DNA of 64,000 bases from Monilinia fructicola (taxonomy: Eukaryota > Ascomycota > Leotiomycetes > Helotiales > Sclerotiniaceae): the NCBI GenBank assembly GCA_008692225.1, contig VICG01000011.1, forward strand, positions 1 to 64,000. Direction: 5' to 3'. Below, in pieces: positions 23,940 to 36,926 of the stretch. Within the stretch, counting starts at the first letter, position 1. Every line of letters starts with the position of its first letter. The position numbers and the translations under genes are program-made. A model generated the notes under the pieces. It did no database searches. It saw only the letters and a list, made by a program, of their open reading frames with translations, and was not told where the DNA came from.

Positions 23940-26295
23940 TGTAAAGAATGGTTGATAGGTTTTAATTTCAAGGAGGTTGAATACTCCTAAATTTCGAGAG
24001 GTAAGAGATGAAAGGAGACGGAACTTGTAATTTTTGATATCATGGACGAAGTTAAGTAGTTGTACGTTCGATAGTTACCCCAGATAGTGGAGAAAGGTAC
24101 GTGCTGGGAAATCTAAGCAAGGATATCTGATTGATTACTCGAGTAGTTACAATACATTAGTATTCTGCACCGTTCACCCGCTTTGTCTCTGGTTTAGAAT
24201 TATTGAACTATTGTGGTAGCTATGGGGTAATACGTGGGGCAGCTCTAAAGCAATGTCCCCCCAAGAAACAAAGTAGTGTGACATTGGCTTGCTTTTAGTT
24301 TCGCTTTGAGTTCATCGGGAGGTGATTCGGTATTTACTTTGGATACAATGGATAAGTTGAAGGATTATGGTTTGCGGGGTGTGTAACTTCAAGGTCAATC
24401 CAATGAAAACAGTGTAATTAGTTATAAACATGAAAGTGAGCTTAAAAAATGGTATTTGAAGTGAATGGACGATCATTTCAGGGAGATGCTGGTAAAATGA
24501 TATGTAAGATATAGGATTAACCCAATGATAGGATATCTTTCAAGTATTAACGAGTACGGGGTACCGAGTGCGGGGTAATGAAGGGGCTGAAATTAAAGTA
24601 AATAGACGAGTTGCTGTGAGCGAGTCAGATCTTTCCGGATTTATGCCTACCAATAATTGCTCATCAAGGTCCACATTGATAAGACCAAATGATACATCGG
24701 CTATTCGTGCGGGATGTGTTTATGAAATGTTGTGTCATGTTGTGTTGAAAAATAAATATCCGGTTCAAATATCCCAATTCCTCGGGCTATTGTGATGTGT
24801 TGAGATATACCGGATACACCAGTTTTTCACTTGGTGATTACTATCGATCCTGTTCAGTTCAAGGATCATCTTTGAATTCTGTCATGAAATTTTGGAAAAT
24901 CTCCAGATGACTACCTGCTTCATGGTTATTGATTGCGCTGGTGAACAAGAGCTCCTCACTCACTGAGAAATTTTTCCGTGGCCTTGTAACGCAAGTACTG
25001 GCGAGAATCCTTGGCTATAGGAGATACTTTGTCGTTTTAAATCTTCTTGAATAATGAGGGATGCTATCCATCAAGAAATTCTGTAGAAGAGCTTCATATA
25101 GGCTGTTGAGGTCTACGTTCTGCGTAGGTAAAGTTGTTCACCTCATTCGTCATTCGGGCTTAGGAGCTTAGAGCTATCAATACCTTTCCTGTTCCTTCTT
25201 TGAATCTCGAATCCACACAGAGTGTTGCCTCAGCTTAATGAGAGCTTCTTGAAAGGGAACATCTGTTTTATACTAGGACAAGATAAAAGCAGCCCTCTTC
25301 ACGAGTGGCTTTGGAGACTAAGGTATGCAAAATTCTACTCTTCCCTTGCACGGTCCCTTGGAGGAATATTATGATATGGCATTGGAAGAAAGAAAACAAG
25401 ACGTCCAAACCCACTAAATCCACATTCATGGAAGAAATATATGCATACAAATATTTTCTAGCTACTGCTAATAAAACACATAAAAAAAGTGACGGAGAGA
25501 AAGTAATGATATCCCCTTGCAGATTCGCAAGAGTGTTCGAAGCAGAATTCCAATTAACCATGAAGTCAGGGACAAATCCCAATCATAGCCAGCGACATTA
25601 GATAACTACTCAAGTAATACTAAGAGGTTTCGACCTTGCCGAGAACTGATAGCAATTTCCACTGGTAGATCCACGAATTCATCGTGAACTGCACCTTCAC
25701 TTTGATAACGTTGCTGAACAGCTTAATAGCTATAACCGACTGCTTTTATCTTCGTAAAAGCACGGCAACCTTATAGGCCATCGATGACCATCTGAAAAGG
25801 TGCCTAAGTTCGGAGGATCTTGAATGCATTTTCCTCGTCAACCTTGAAAACACAAACTGAAGATATCGCAGCCTGGGAACTTAGCGGTGAAGATGTTGTC
25901 CATAAAGGTAAGCTGGTGAGCCTGGTCTGCAGTCATCAAATAAGCTCTGACAGCTGAAAATTTTATCTCTTATAATTAGAGATGAATTCATCCCTTGAGC
26001 AACACAAACATCCTCTAAACATGAGAATTGTGGAGGCATATACTGGTGCCTTGTAGACGACAGCAACTGATAGACTGAGAAGCAGTTCGTATACCGTATG
26101 GATTTCATGAGAGTTAAAAAGATTCGGAAGTCCGGTCCCCTCCAAATAAGAATTTTCATGATAGCCCCGTCAACATTGAATTGAATTGTTGGCTTCCCGG
26201 ATTTTATTTTCGACATCATAATAGCCAAATGAAGCAATTCAGATCTGGAATGGGGGAGGCCATGAGCCAATGAATTTTGGTTGGCTAAAGAATGA

Positions 26296-26380
26296 GATGG
26301 GATGGGATGGGATGGGATGGGATGGGATGGGATGGGATGGGATGGGATGGGATGGGATGAGATGAGATGAGATGAGATGA
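26296..26380 (+). repeat. (GATGG)12-(GATGA)5 compound microsatellite
   Basis: Twelve uninterrupted GATGG units (26296-26355) pass into five GATGA units (26356-26380). The apparent minus-strand protein with repeated Ser-His-Pro-Ile-Pro in this position is a product of the array and not a gene. Confidence 0.95.
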
Positions 26381-26779
26381 GACGAAGTGAATTTGACAAA
26401 CATATATGCGGCATTGAGATGAAGATTTGCTTACCTACTCTGTAGTTTATGTGGTGGATGGGATTCGAAGCAAGTTCGCCTTCTTGTTGGATTCAATATA
26501 TTGAAAAGGATCGCGATTGTTTTCTCTGAAATCATCTCTCACCCCTCCCTTGAAACCACGTGCATGAGAGCAGATGCCATAAGGAAGTTGAATATGCAAC
26601 ACAGGGATATCTTAATCATACCAATAATGAATGATCTGAACAATTCGGAAAGATTCTAGTTCTTTCAATGATTAATAGGAAAACGTACATTCTCGTTGTG
26701 TGATCAAGAATGCTTGTAGAAACGGGATGGATGGATGGATGGACGGATGAATGGATGAATGGATGGATGATAGAATTCT

Positions 26780-27290
26780 AAAAACTATTTAATTAATTAT
26801 GGCACACTTAGCGTTTCCCTATTAAATATATATTTTTAAATCTTTTAATTTATAATGGTTGATTATATTGATGTAATCTTAAGTTTTATATTAATATAAA
26901 AGATTATTTAAATATTTAATAATATAAATCAATTTATCTCTAGTTATCTTATTAATATATTATATATAAGATTAATATAATAAAGCTATTTCCTATTATA
27001 AACTATTTGTTTATATTAATATTAAGTATATCAGCGAAATCATTAATATTGTTAATATTTAAGTATACTAATAATTATATATATATATATTAGAGTACCT
27101 CGATTATTATAAAATATATTTTTAGTCCGTTGATTTATTTTATATAAGAAAAATACAATAAAGGAATTTTAAAAATAAATAAATCTTTTCTATAAAGATA
27201 TTTATACTAAATACTATTAAATGTATTATATATTTAAAATTGTAAATAAAGAAATCATTCAATATCTTAATTTATATAAAGAATGTGAAT
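26780..27290. repeat. AT-rich island
   Basis: About 500 bp are composed almost entirely of A and T, with short AT dinucleotide runs, no open frames and sharp return to normal composition on both sides. Such islands in related fungi are often RIP-degraded transposon remnants, but I could not find terminal repeats or coding traces here. Confidence 0.5.
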
Positions 27291-29546
27291 CATGCGGGGA
27301 TTTCGTTACGAGAACATTAATTAGGTGTACGGTAAGAAGATTCTAGAACTCTTACTATTAAGCCGTCGGAATGAAGATAAAGCTCTCTATCAAATAAGGG
27401 GAGGTATCAAACAAACATAAGTTCAAGGTCTTTTATGAATGATTATTTATTTATTGTTTGCCTTTGCTTTTGCATTTGCATTTGCATTTGCATGAATAGA
27501 GGCGTAATTTCCTTACTGTACGGAACGGTGCGAGCAGTCGAGCCAGGGCAACCTTAACAGAGGGATGATGATCTTCTCTTTACCCCGCTCTCCCAAATTC
27601 AAATTCAGTGATTGGGAACAAATCCTTGATCTTGATTTCTAACCTACGGAGTAGAAGAAAGAGCCTTTGCCAAAGAAGTTGAGGATCTTTCAAGTAGTAT
27701 GGAGTACAATTAGCTAGCTAGCTCTCTAGCCCAGCTAGCCCAGCTACGGAGGGTAAAATCACGGAAAGTGAGAAACTGCTATGAATTTGAATTGGGCTTC
27801 GGTAAGCCCTATATATATTTATTTATAAAGCCTAGAAGGGTTTTCAAAAGGCAAGATTAGGCTTTGAAAGCTCTTAGTTCGTTGAAATACAAACGGAATA
27901 TAGGCTACTCTTAGTTTTCATGGCTTCGTCCTCAGTATACGATGATACGATGATACGGTCAAGGTATGGTGAGGGCAATACTATAGGACATGAGATAAGT
28001 CTCTCCCAAGGCGGATAATATCAAGAAAAGAGTGACTGCTTTTGGGGAAAGTTTGGTTGTCCCGTTTCTGATTTAAAAAAAAATGTCTGATAGATGATGG
28101 AATGGGATCTCCAACATTCACCTAACGCCGCAATGGCAAACATGATACGACATATACAAGATTTGGTTAGCATACCGGCCGGTAGAGTTGTAACCTTAGC
28201 TAACCGAGGGAGGAGTTGGGGATGGGGTGGGTTGGATATTACTGTAAAAAGGTCAAAATAATAAATGATATGTGTAGTTTCTTCACTGATTGGCCTCATA
28301 CTATATTAGTTGACAGGAACTTAGTGAATTCCATTGATAATCATGAATTATTATATTTTGGAAATGTAAAAGAAGCAGATGTTCCTACTTATCTACTCCG
28401 TCCGTCCGTCCGTCCGTACGCATGGTAAAGGTATGTACTGTACATATATACAGTAATAATGTACGGAGTATGTGCTTGATGACTATTTCTCCGTTGAGAT
28501 ATTTCCGACTGGATGGCTGACCCAATTTGAGACCTAAGCTAGTTCAAAATTAATTAAAATTATGTATGTCTATCCATCCTACTTACTACTGTAGGTTACT
28601 GCATGCATATTGTAAATATATCACCCACTCACCGGACTGCTTCCTTAGGTAAAGTACTACGACGGTAGGTAGTCTTACGCCAGGGCTATTATTAGAACCC
28701 ATTCAAACCTTTAACATTCAACCAACGAAATACACCTATCTAGCTAGTATATCAACTCCTAGGCATTGATAACTTAACTAACTTCTCATTGAATTGCGAG
28801 GATTATGAGGATTCAAGGTGTTCACTTACTAACTCCTTAATATTCAATTAATTTACAAATTTTCCCTGTAAATTTCACCAGTATTGTACTTCTTGGCCCC
28901 CCTTTTCTGTCATCCTGATACGACGAAATGATTCGACATGTACCTACAGTATATTGACTTGGAGGCTTTGATATTTCTTGACTAAATTATGGGTTAATCT
29001 ATGTTCTCGGATCTTCTTATTGGTTCTTTATGGATATATCTCTAAGATGATGATTAATCTCATATATATCTAGATATCAATCCCTTCTCAGGAGTTTGGT
29101 GAAGCAGACCTGGAACTACACAAAGATAATTTGTAAGGGGGCAAACCAAGAAAGTAAAAAGGTATTGTAAATCTCATGTCTTTCCAATCACCCATCATCA
29201 GCTCTATACTCTTGACAATATATCTTGCCCCCCTTCGTTCCAGTCCATTTGACCCCTCCTCACAAAGTTGTTCATTTTACCTTTCACTGCGCCACATCAA
29301 AATACTACCTACTGATACTCATCCAATTCCCACTCTTGATATGCCACTCTTGAAATTAAAGACATAGTTCTACTGTAGTAAATCGCGTGGGTTCTCTTGG
29401 CTAAACTTTGGGAAACAGACAGTCACGTTGTATTACAATCTCATTCGATCTTCAACCTGAATGTATTGAGCTGCGATAAACTCTCATACGACTTCGGGCG
29501 AGATTCCCCTAAAGTTTGTTACGGATATCAAAAATCTTCACACAAC

Positions 29547-30645
29547 ATGGCTGTTTCGACTTCTTCCCCCGATTACATTTCGAACCCGATAGTGTACCAT
29601 TGCCTACTTCATCTGATAATTTGGAAGAATCTGCTCCTGCGTTGTCATCTTCAACAGCTCTCGCACGATTTGAATTCGAATCCGGTCGAGGAAATGAAGG
29701 AACAAAAATATTGATGGTAGAATGGGAAGATGAATCTATAGAAGGATCTACCAAAAATATGGGAGATTGGGAAGTATCCTGGGAAGGAAAGAGTACCGTT
29801 TTATCTGCAAGAGACGGAGCAGAGGGGAAACTTCATCGACTCTACTTTTTACTTGCTCCTGGAGCCAGCATACCAAGAATTATAAAGTTGTCACAAGTGG
29901 GAGGGAAAACCATTCAGACGAATCCATTACCCGCGATATTTCCACCTGAATTAGGATTAAGTGCGCGACAGGCTGGACGTAAGGGTGTATTACATACGAT
30001 ATGGGCGAAAAAAAGAATATCAGTCTTGCAAAAGGAAATCGAAGCCGAGATGAAAACAAATGGGGAAGGAATAGGTTTGGAAATGGCTATGCAAGAAAAA
30101 CAATGGATTGAAGAAAACTTTGGGGTTGGACCAAAAGTTACACAACCGGATATACAATATAATGCTGCACCAAATAGTCCAAAAACACCTGGTGGTGGGA
30201 GGTTATCCGAGAAGCTTAAGGGGTTGAAACTAGGAACTAGTGCACACGATCTGAGTAATGTTTCCGGTATGTTCAACGGTATAGTTTTAAATTGATGAGC
30301 ATGAGACTAACTGTGATAGAACCTAAATTCGAAAATCAATCAAATCCACTCTCTCCAGAACAAGGCGATGTTGCTGTATCATCATTCTCCTTATTTCATG
30401 GTGGAACCTCAAGACCTCAACCACGTCTTGTCGCTCAACATCCACCCAATTATTCCTCGCAGCATGGAATGGTCTCCCTAAATGCCATTGCAATCGGTGA
30501 TGTACCTTCAAAAATATCCGATGAAGATCAAACTGAAGATGAATTATTCGCCGTCAAAATGAGTCCAAGAAGTCCGGAGATGACCACAAGTCCGTTTAGT
30601 TTTGCAACGAAGGATGTGGCATTAAGCATGGCCACAAAGGAATAG
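29547..30645 (+). CDS. Conserved fungal protein of unknown function, two exons, possible frameshift near the N-terminus
   Basis: I recognise the sequence type as a conserved ascomycete protein but cannot name a function. The main frame encodes ARFEFESGRGNEGTKILMVEW, GDWEVSWEGKSTVL, a LPAIFPPELGLSARQAGRKG stretch and HTIWAKKRISVLQKEIEAE, then KQWIEENFGVGP. An intron at 30267-30319 (GTATGT..CTAAC..ATAG) joins DLSNVS to EPKFENQSNPLSPEQ, and the second exon (30320-30645) is Ser/Pro-rich and probably disordered. The best start by context is the ATG at 29547 (ACAACATGGCT), reading MAVSTSSPDYIS, but this lies in a different frame from the downstream part. The change occurs near 29580-29600 and needs a net shift of -1 or two of +1. 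Alternatively the true start lies in an unrecognised upstream exon. Confidence 0.7.
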
Positions 30646-32557
30646 GAGAAGAAGAGAAGTGGTTACCATATCTCTCTGTGGAAGGAAACCCGAGAATTTT
30701 GATGACGATATGAGTATGATGAGATGAAAAGAATTGAGCGAGCTGATTTGACAAGTTCCAAAGCATTGGGAGGTAGATATATTCAAAAGACTACGGAAAC
30801 GCTCGCTTTATACCCTGCCATACTTTTGTCATTAGTAATTTGGGCTTGAATAATATCCTACCACCAATTTTAGATAGTTATTTGGATATCAATGTTTATT
30901 CTTCAAGTTGAGTTGCTTGAAAGTTTTGGATTGACTATTTAGGTTTGTTGTGATATCACTTGATATCCTGCTAAGCTTCAATACACATCTAACTCATCTG
31001 GATCAGATCGAGATATACATCCGAAGTCTTTTAATATGATATTGACTAATGATGTATATTTCATTCATTCTCTCCTTCCGTCTTCCATTCCATCATCTTA
31101 CAGATATTGGTAAATCCTCCTCCTTAGACCATTTCTCATATCAATATTGATCAAGGTATCCAAACCACCAATGCCATTGATCAACTTGACTAACAAACCA
31201 AACAGTCTACCAAAACACGACAACCTCCCTCGACGCTATAGACGTATCTACGCAAAATGTGAATAGAACCTCTCTAGGTACATTATATTGTAGTACCATA
31301 GTCCAGCATTCCACGCCAGCAAATAGGATTTCCCCAAATCAGTATTCATACCGCTAAAAACTATTCAGATCAATACATCAAAATAAAGGGGAGAAAGGCA
31401 AATTATATTACCCCTTTTCAAAAGTTCCACTATTAGGACATAATTTCCCAATAGAAATCTCCCCAACATTCGTTGTATTCAATTTTATCGTACGAGAGTA
31501 CTGATTTGGATACCTTCTTGCGGCTTGAGCATCCGCACCTCATCGACTCCTGATACACTCCGCCAATCCTCTTGGGTGCGGAATTGGTTCCTGATGATAT
31601 ATGTCACTTACGTTTTATCTCTTCTAGCCTCATCACGTATATTTTCAGTTCGAATGGTACCTAGGTATGTTATATTAAGTTTTCTTCATTAGTTTGGTGT
31701 CTAAGCGCAGCTTATAGGTAGATAAACATATCTGTTTACTCTGAAATCTTAAATACATTGTGATATAACCTCAAGACTGCCGAGCATTACTTCCACAATC
31801 AGGATTGGACGAGGACTCGGGCTTGGGCTTACACGATCCAACGAATGATATTGATATTCGTATCGATATCTATACGCAGTGACCTCTCATCTCATCGTCA
31901 TCACTGAAGCCTCATGAGGGGATCTTAGGCCGTTTCACTGTTTCCCCTCACACTCAGGTAGGTACGGAAGGACTTTGTAGAGATGGTCGTGCGAATTTGG
32001 TGATCTATATATGCTTGTGGTTTTCCAACAATGTTCACTGCACCAACATTGGATTTCTCGGAGTTCCAACTTCGTTTTTACTTCCAGAACTTCTCTTATT
32101 CCATAATGTTTATGGATTTTGTTTCGTGATACTTCATGGTATGCAATGCTCAAGCCAACATAGTACTCGGTATAGATACTTAATTTACGGGCGGGCTTCG
32201 GGATAGTATCAAAAGTCCACGGTTTTTTGACAAAGTGGGCCTGGTGTAGACCACGTTAGTTGTAGTACTTCTTATATTGATGGTTTTGTTGCATTTGAAA
32301 AGATTTTTTATTTTTTTATTATTATTTCATTCTTCATTCTGAGATTTGGTGTGAAGGTTGAGTATCGAAGGCGGTTGGTGCGTTCGGATTTGGAGGACTT
32401 TGAGACAGTAGTTTGTTTCTTAGGCGAACAAAGGGATATAAATCCTCCGAGACAGTGATATACCTCATTTTTATATTCATCGACGTCATTACACCCTACT
32501 TTCTTCATTACAACCTACCCCCTTCATCTCACCCACCAACTCATTCACTCCCCAACC
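30646..32557. other. Intergenic region without a supportable gene
   Basis: No frame of convincing length, splice structure or domain is present on either strand. Sequence just upstream of 32558 is pyrimidine-rich (CCCTTCATCTCACC..), compatible with the 5' leader of the MpaB-like gene. Confidence 0.4.
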
Positions 32558-34017
32558 ATGGCAACCAACACAACAACGCCGCTCTCCCTCCCGACACAAA
32601 CTACCTCCTCGCTTCTCCCCTATCCTCTCTCCTCCACCACCAGCATCCTCCTAATCCTCACAACATACCTCCTCACAGTCCGCTACTTCAGATATTCCAG
32701 ACGAGATGCCATGGTTAAAGAATTTGGATATTCGACGAGGGAATCGTTGAAGTCGATGAAGAATACAGATGCTCAGAAAATTATGAGTTGTTTGGGAGAA
32801 TTGGAGTTTCCTACCTTTTACAAGATGAGTTTACAGTTTGCTCTTTTCAAGGTGAGGATTCAATTCATTTTCTTTTTTTTTTGCTTTCTTTTTTTGCTCT
32901 CGACCTGGTTTCTTCCCAATATTCAATGTGATGGTTGAATCTCAACTCACATTCTTGCTCTTCCCATCTCCCAAGTGCCCCTAGATTCCCTACTGACACC
33001 CACTAGACTTATGGTATCCCAACCATTTCCCGTCTTCTCGTCGAAACAAAACAATTCAGCTCTTCTGAAACAGCTAATAAAAGGTATGCCGATACAGGCA
33101 TCTTAATTGGAGAATTTTTATCTCACCCTCCTCTTCATCCACGAACCCTAAAAGCTATTTCCCGTATGAATTATCTCCATGCTTCATATCAAAAGTCAGG
33201 GAAGATATCCAATGATGATTTACTATACACATTAAGTGTCTTTATCACGGAGCCCGTCTCTTGGACTGAGAGATTTGAGTGGAGAGCACTGAATGATATG
33301 GAAGTATGTGCCATTGGTACATTCTGGAAAGCGATAGGTGACGCAATGGGAATTTCCTATCACGTTCTTCAGAGCTGGGATGAAGCGAACGGAAAAGGAA
33401 AATGGAAAGACGGGCTAGAATTCTACACCGACATCAAAAAATGGGCTGAAACATACGAGAAAGAATTCATGGTGCCAAATCCCTACAACAAGAAAACAGC
33501 AGATGAACTAGTTCCACTCCTGCTCTTCCTCGTTCCCAAAACCTTCCTCCCGTTCGCACGAGACGCAGTAGGTGTTCTGATGGGACCACTCCTTCGCTCC
33601 TCAATGACATACCCGCAACCATCCTCCCTCAGTGAATTCCTCACCTACACCATACTCAATACACGTAAAATGATTCTTCGCCACGCTTCCCTCCCCAGAC
33701 CCACATGGATGCGCGTGAGGGAAATTTCAAATAGTGATGATGAGGGGGTTAATGGTCGCTATAATAGTACGAACTATCTCGTGCATCCGTATTATCAGAA
33801 ACCGGGGTTTTGGAATCGATGGGGTCCAATGGCGATGGTTACAAGGGTTTTGGGGGGTTTTGTTCCGGAGGAGGGGAAGTGGAAGGCGGAGGGGTATAGG
33901 TTTGAGGAGGTGGGGCCGGAGAGAAGGCAGGGGAAGGGTGTAGAAGAGATGAAGAGGTGTGAGGAGGTTTTGGGGAGGGAAAGGACGGCTGGTTGTCCGT
34001 TTGCTTTTGCTCGGTGA
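32558..34017 (+). CDS. MpaB-like ER-bound oxygenase (DUF2236/latex-clearing-protein family)
   Basis: This family includes MpaB', the ER-bound oxygenase of mycophenolic acid biosynthesis, and is related to bacterial rubber oxygenases; members are haem proteins. Exon 1 (32558-32851) and exon 2 (33007-34017) join in frame across a 155-bp intron with poly-T runs, giving about 434 residues. Residues 21-43 (LLPYPLSSTTSILLILTTYLL) form a membrane anchor. Family-type sequence follows: YADTGILIGEFLSHPPLHPR, MNYLHASYQKSGKI, LLYTLSVFITEP, ALNDMEVCAIGTFWKAIGDAMGI, and PLLLFLVPKTFLPFARDAVG. The C-terminus is basic and glycine-rich and ends in CPFAFAR. I see no co-located secondary-metabolite genes, so a role as an isolated oxygenase is likely; the substrate is unknown. 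Confidence 0.85.
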
Positions 34018-35219
34018 AGGACGGGAAGGAAGTTGATGGTGATGATGTGGAATGTGGGATGTGGGATGTGTTATGATAGTTGAACTGAGGTAAGAATCAT
34101 ATATGTAATATAGCTTTCAAATCGAAGACCGATGCAAAATCAATGTCGGTATGTTTTGCAAATGAGTTTTCCTTGAAGTATCACAACTGGAAGATTATAT
34201 ATTCAAATAACTCCCCAACATGCTCCATTATACATTACACCTATCAAAACCCCAAATCGACGATGCATATCACAAATACCAGTAATTAAATCTCATTGAA
34301 TCTCTAGAAGACTAGAATCTCCCGCCACTAATACATGTCGTTTTGAAGGACTAATTCCCTCCACGCTTTCTGTTCCATGACTTCTCTGATATACTTCTTT
34401 TGAAAACTACAAGTCCTTTAGATTTATATATTTAGGATGTAAAGAACACAATATCTACTAATATAGCATTTTGGTCAATATGATTTATAATAGTATTATT
34501 AATAATGTGAAAGTATATGGAAAGAATAAGATAGGACGGGAGTTTGAAGGAGAAGAGATGCAATAGAAGATGGATGAAAGATGGATGAAGGAGGGAGTGT
34601 ATTAAAGAGAGGATACGAATGAAGAGAAGAGCGTTTTGGTCTAAAATTTGTAGATAGATAAATTAAAAGATGAAATAGAAGAATAAAATAAATAGCGAGG
34701 AATTAAATAAGAGTCACTAGTCAAAATAAAATTTGAGAAATCCAAACGACTTTATGAATTCTCCATACACAAATGATCTCAAACAAAGAGTTCCAAATCC
34801 CTAGAACCACAACTTTATCAACTACCAACTCACCTCTAAGTCCTCTCATCAACCAGCTCATATCCTCAAATTCCCCTCCTTTCATTAGAACCTCAGTACT
34901 CCAACTCAAACTAATCCTCCTTCTTTCCTCTGAATTTCAAAATCTAATTAAATCACCCTCAAAATTCCAAATACCAAGCTCCGAGACCCAAAGTCCAGCT
35001 AGACAGACTAACTTGATCTTATAATAACGTATGGGAACTACTTCCCAAGTGACTCTACATATCAAAAAAATCCATTAGCCCTTCACTATCTCGTCTACCC
35101 CTCTCTTACCCTTTTCCCAGCCGCCAAAGATATCAAAGCCTCAAAAACCCCAAACATAACCCCTCCCCCAAGGAATAGAATTCCACACATTTTACTAACT
35201 GTCAAGAAACCACATATAA

Positions 35220-35265
<46 letters not shown>

Positions 35266-36926
35266 TTTCTTTTTCTTTTTCTTTCTCCCCTCCATTATCC
35301 TCCACTCTCTTCCTCTTTTCCCCCTCCCCCTTTCAAATAAGCGAAAAGTTCAAATGGCATTTCAATCTTCATTCTGTACTCATTACCTTCCCTTGCCACC
35401 AACTTATCTCAAATGTATCCAATCCAACCTAGTCACATCCAACCCAGCCAAAATCATCAAAGAAAAGAAACCCTATATAACTTTCCTCTTCACCCCCCTC
35501 ATCTCTTCCGCTCTTCTCTCCTCCGCTTTACATTCCCATTCCACTCATTAGATATACTTTTACCTCCATTCCCTTCCCCCTTCCTCTGTTCTCTCCACAT
35601 TCTCTCACTACACCCCCCAGCTCCCCTCACCTCCCCTCTCCATCCCCTCCCATCCCCTCCCATCCCCTCATCCTCTCTCCTCCCTCCCCATCCTCCCCCT
35701 CTACCAAACACCAATCCCCATAACAAAAAATACACACACACGAGAAAGAACTAATCACCTTGAATCTCAACTCTTCCCTTTCCCTTTCCCTTTCCCTTAC
35801 TGGAGGACAAATTCAACAGATTCAATAATTTGCGCACGACGAAGATAACGGGAAGTTTTCAACCTACATTAAGACCTGATTATATATAGATGACTACATG
35901 AACCCCTTAGATTACATCTCTTTTCCCCTCGTGAACATTAACATTAAAATTAAGATTGATATGGACATTGACATTGACATTGACAGTAAGCTTCTCTTCC
36001 CCTTTTTTCAAATAGGATGTTTGAGTTTGATTATATAATTATATTCAGGAGTGGAATGGAAGACTAAAGTAAAGACTGAAATAAAGATGAAGATGAAGAT
36101 GAAGATAACATTTAGAGATAAGTTATTACTGTCTCATTACATCTTTGTTTGCAAACATTTATTCATGTATTCATGTATCCATTTTATATAAAGCCACGAT
36201 CATCAACCTCACCCTCGCCTTGATCTCACCTCATCCACAACCTCTTCTCCTTTCTCCTTTCTCCCACTAAACACGTAAATACAAAAAGACATCCCCCTAA
36301 TCCCATACCTCTCAACACAATACATGAACATGAACAATCCAGATATCTATAACCCACAAGCCCCCCATGCATCCGTCCATCCGTCCGTCCATCCATCCAT
36401 TCATATGAATGTGGATCCAGCCTATCCCAGCCAAGTCCTACCCACCGATCCTTCAACCAATTCATCATCAATCTTGCCTCGAAAAATCCAAGACCAAGAT
36501 GAAATCCACACCCAATTGACGAACCCCAAAGGATATCCACTCCAGCCAAATTTAGCCAGGTTCCATGCACCAAATCATTATAAACACCATGCTTTCAAGA
36601 AACCATCCATCCATGGAATCCATATTGTTCATTTCAAATACCGAAAAAAAACGCCAACACCCTGATCATGACTGGACCAAGTCAGATCAAATCAGACCTA
36701 GCCATCCATGATATAGGACCTTTCAAAAAATCGCTCAAAAACGCCATCAATGCTTTCCCTTTCCGAATTTTCATCTTCCTTCCCTTCAAATCGCCAAATA
36801 ATTACTTTCCTTCAATTCTTTTCCTCATAAGATGTATCATTTCGATGATACCAGGATTGCTTTTCGACATGATCACATTGTAATCATCATACCTCCCATT
36901 GCCATTGTACGCTCTTAAAATCACCT
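34018..36926. other. Intergenic region with polypyrimidine tracts and simple repeats
   Basis: No supportable gene. A (TC)n microsatellite starts at about 35224 and belongs to a long, strongly pyrimidine-biased plus-strand region up to about 35720. A CCCTTT repeat lies at about 35776-35800, GACATT repeats near 35965-35985 and CATC/CCGT repeats near 36370-36400. Apparent proteins in this area are Ser/Pro/His low-complexity products of these repeats. Confidence 0.45.
35224..35290 (+). repeat. (TC)n / polypyrimidine microsatellite
   Basis: An uninterrupted TC dinucleotide run continues into CTTTTT units. It lies in a pyrimidine-biased plus-strand segment that extends several hundred bases downstream. 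Confidence 0.9.

Larger units (their letters stand above)
23940..29546. other. 5.6-kb gene-poor intergenic region with microsatellites and an AT-rich island
   Basis: Only short frames without domains occur, and some of the longest (25881-26414, minus) are created by simple repeats. Contents include TACTCGAGTA at 24136-24145, a GATGG/GATGA array at 26296-26380, a GGAT array at 26725-26770, an AT-rich island at about 26780-27290, a TTTGCA array at 27461-27494 and a CCGT array near 28397-28418. TACGGAGTA occurs near 27645 and 28460. Confidence 0.5.

Noticed and set aside
24755..24785. Possible tRNA B box (GGTTCAAAT..) at 24762
   Set aside because: No matching A box, acceptor stem or cloverleaf can be drawn around it.
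25881..26414. Minus-strand 177-codon frame with repeated Ser-His-Pro-Ile-Pro
   Set aside because: It is the translation of the GATGG/GATGA microsatellite and has no domain or splice support.
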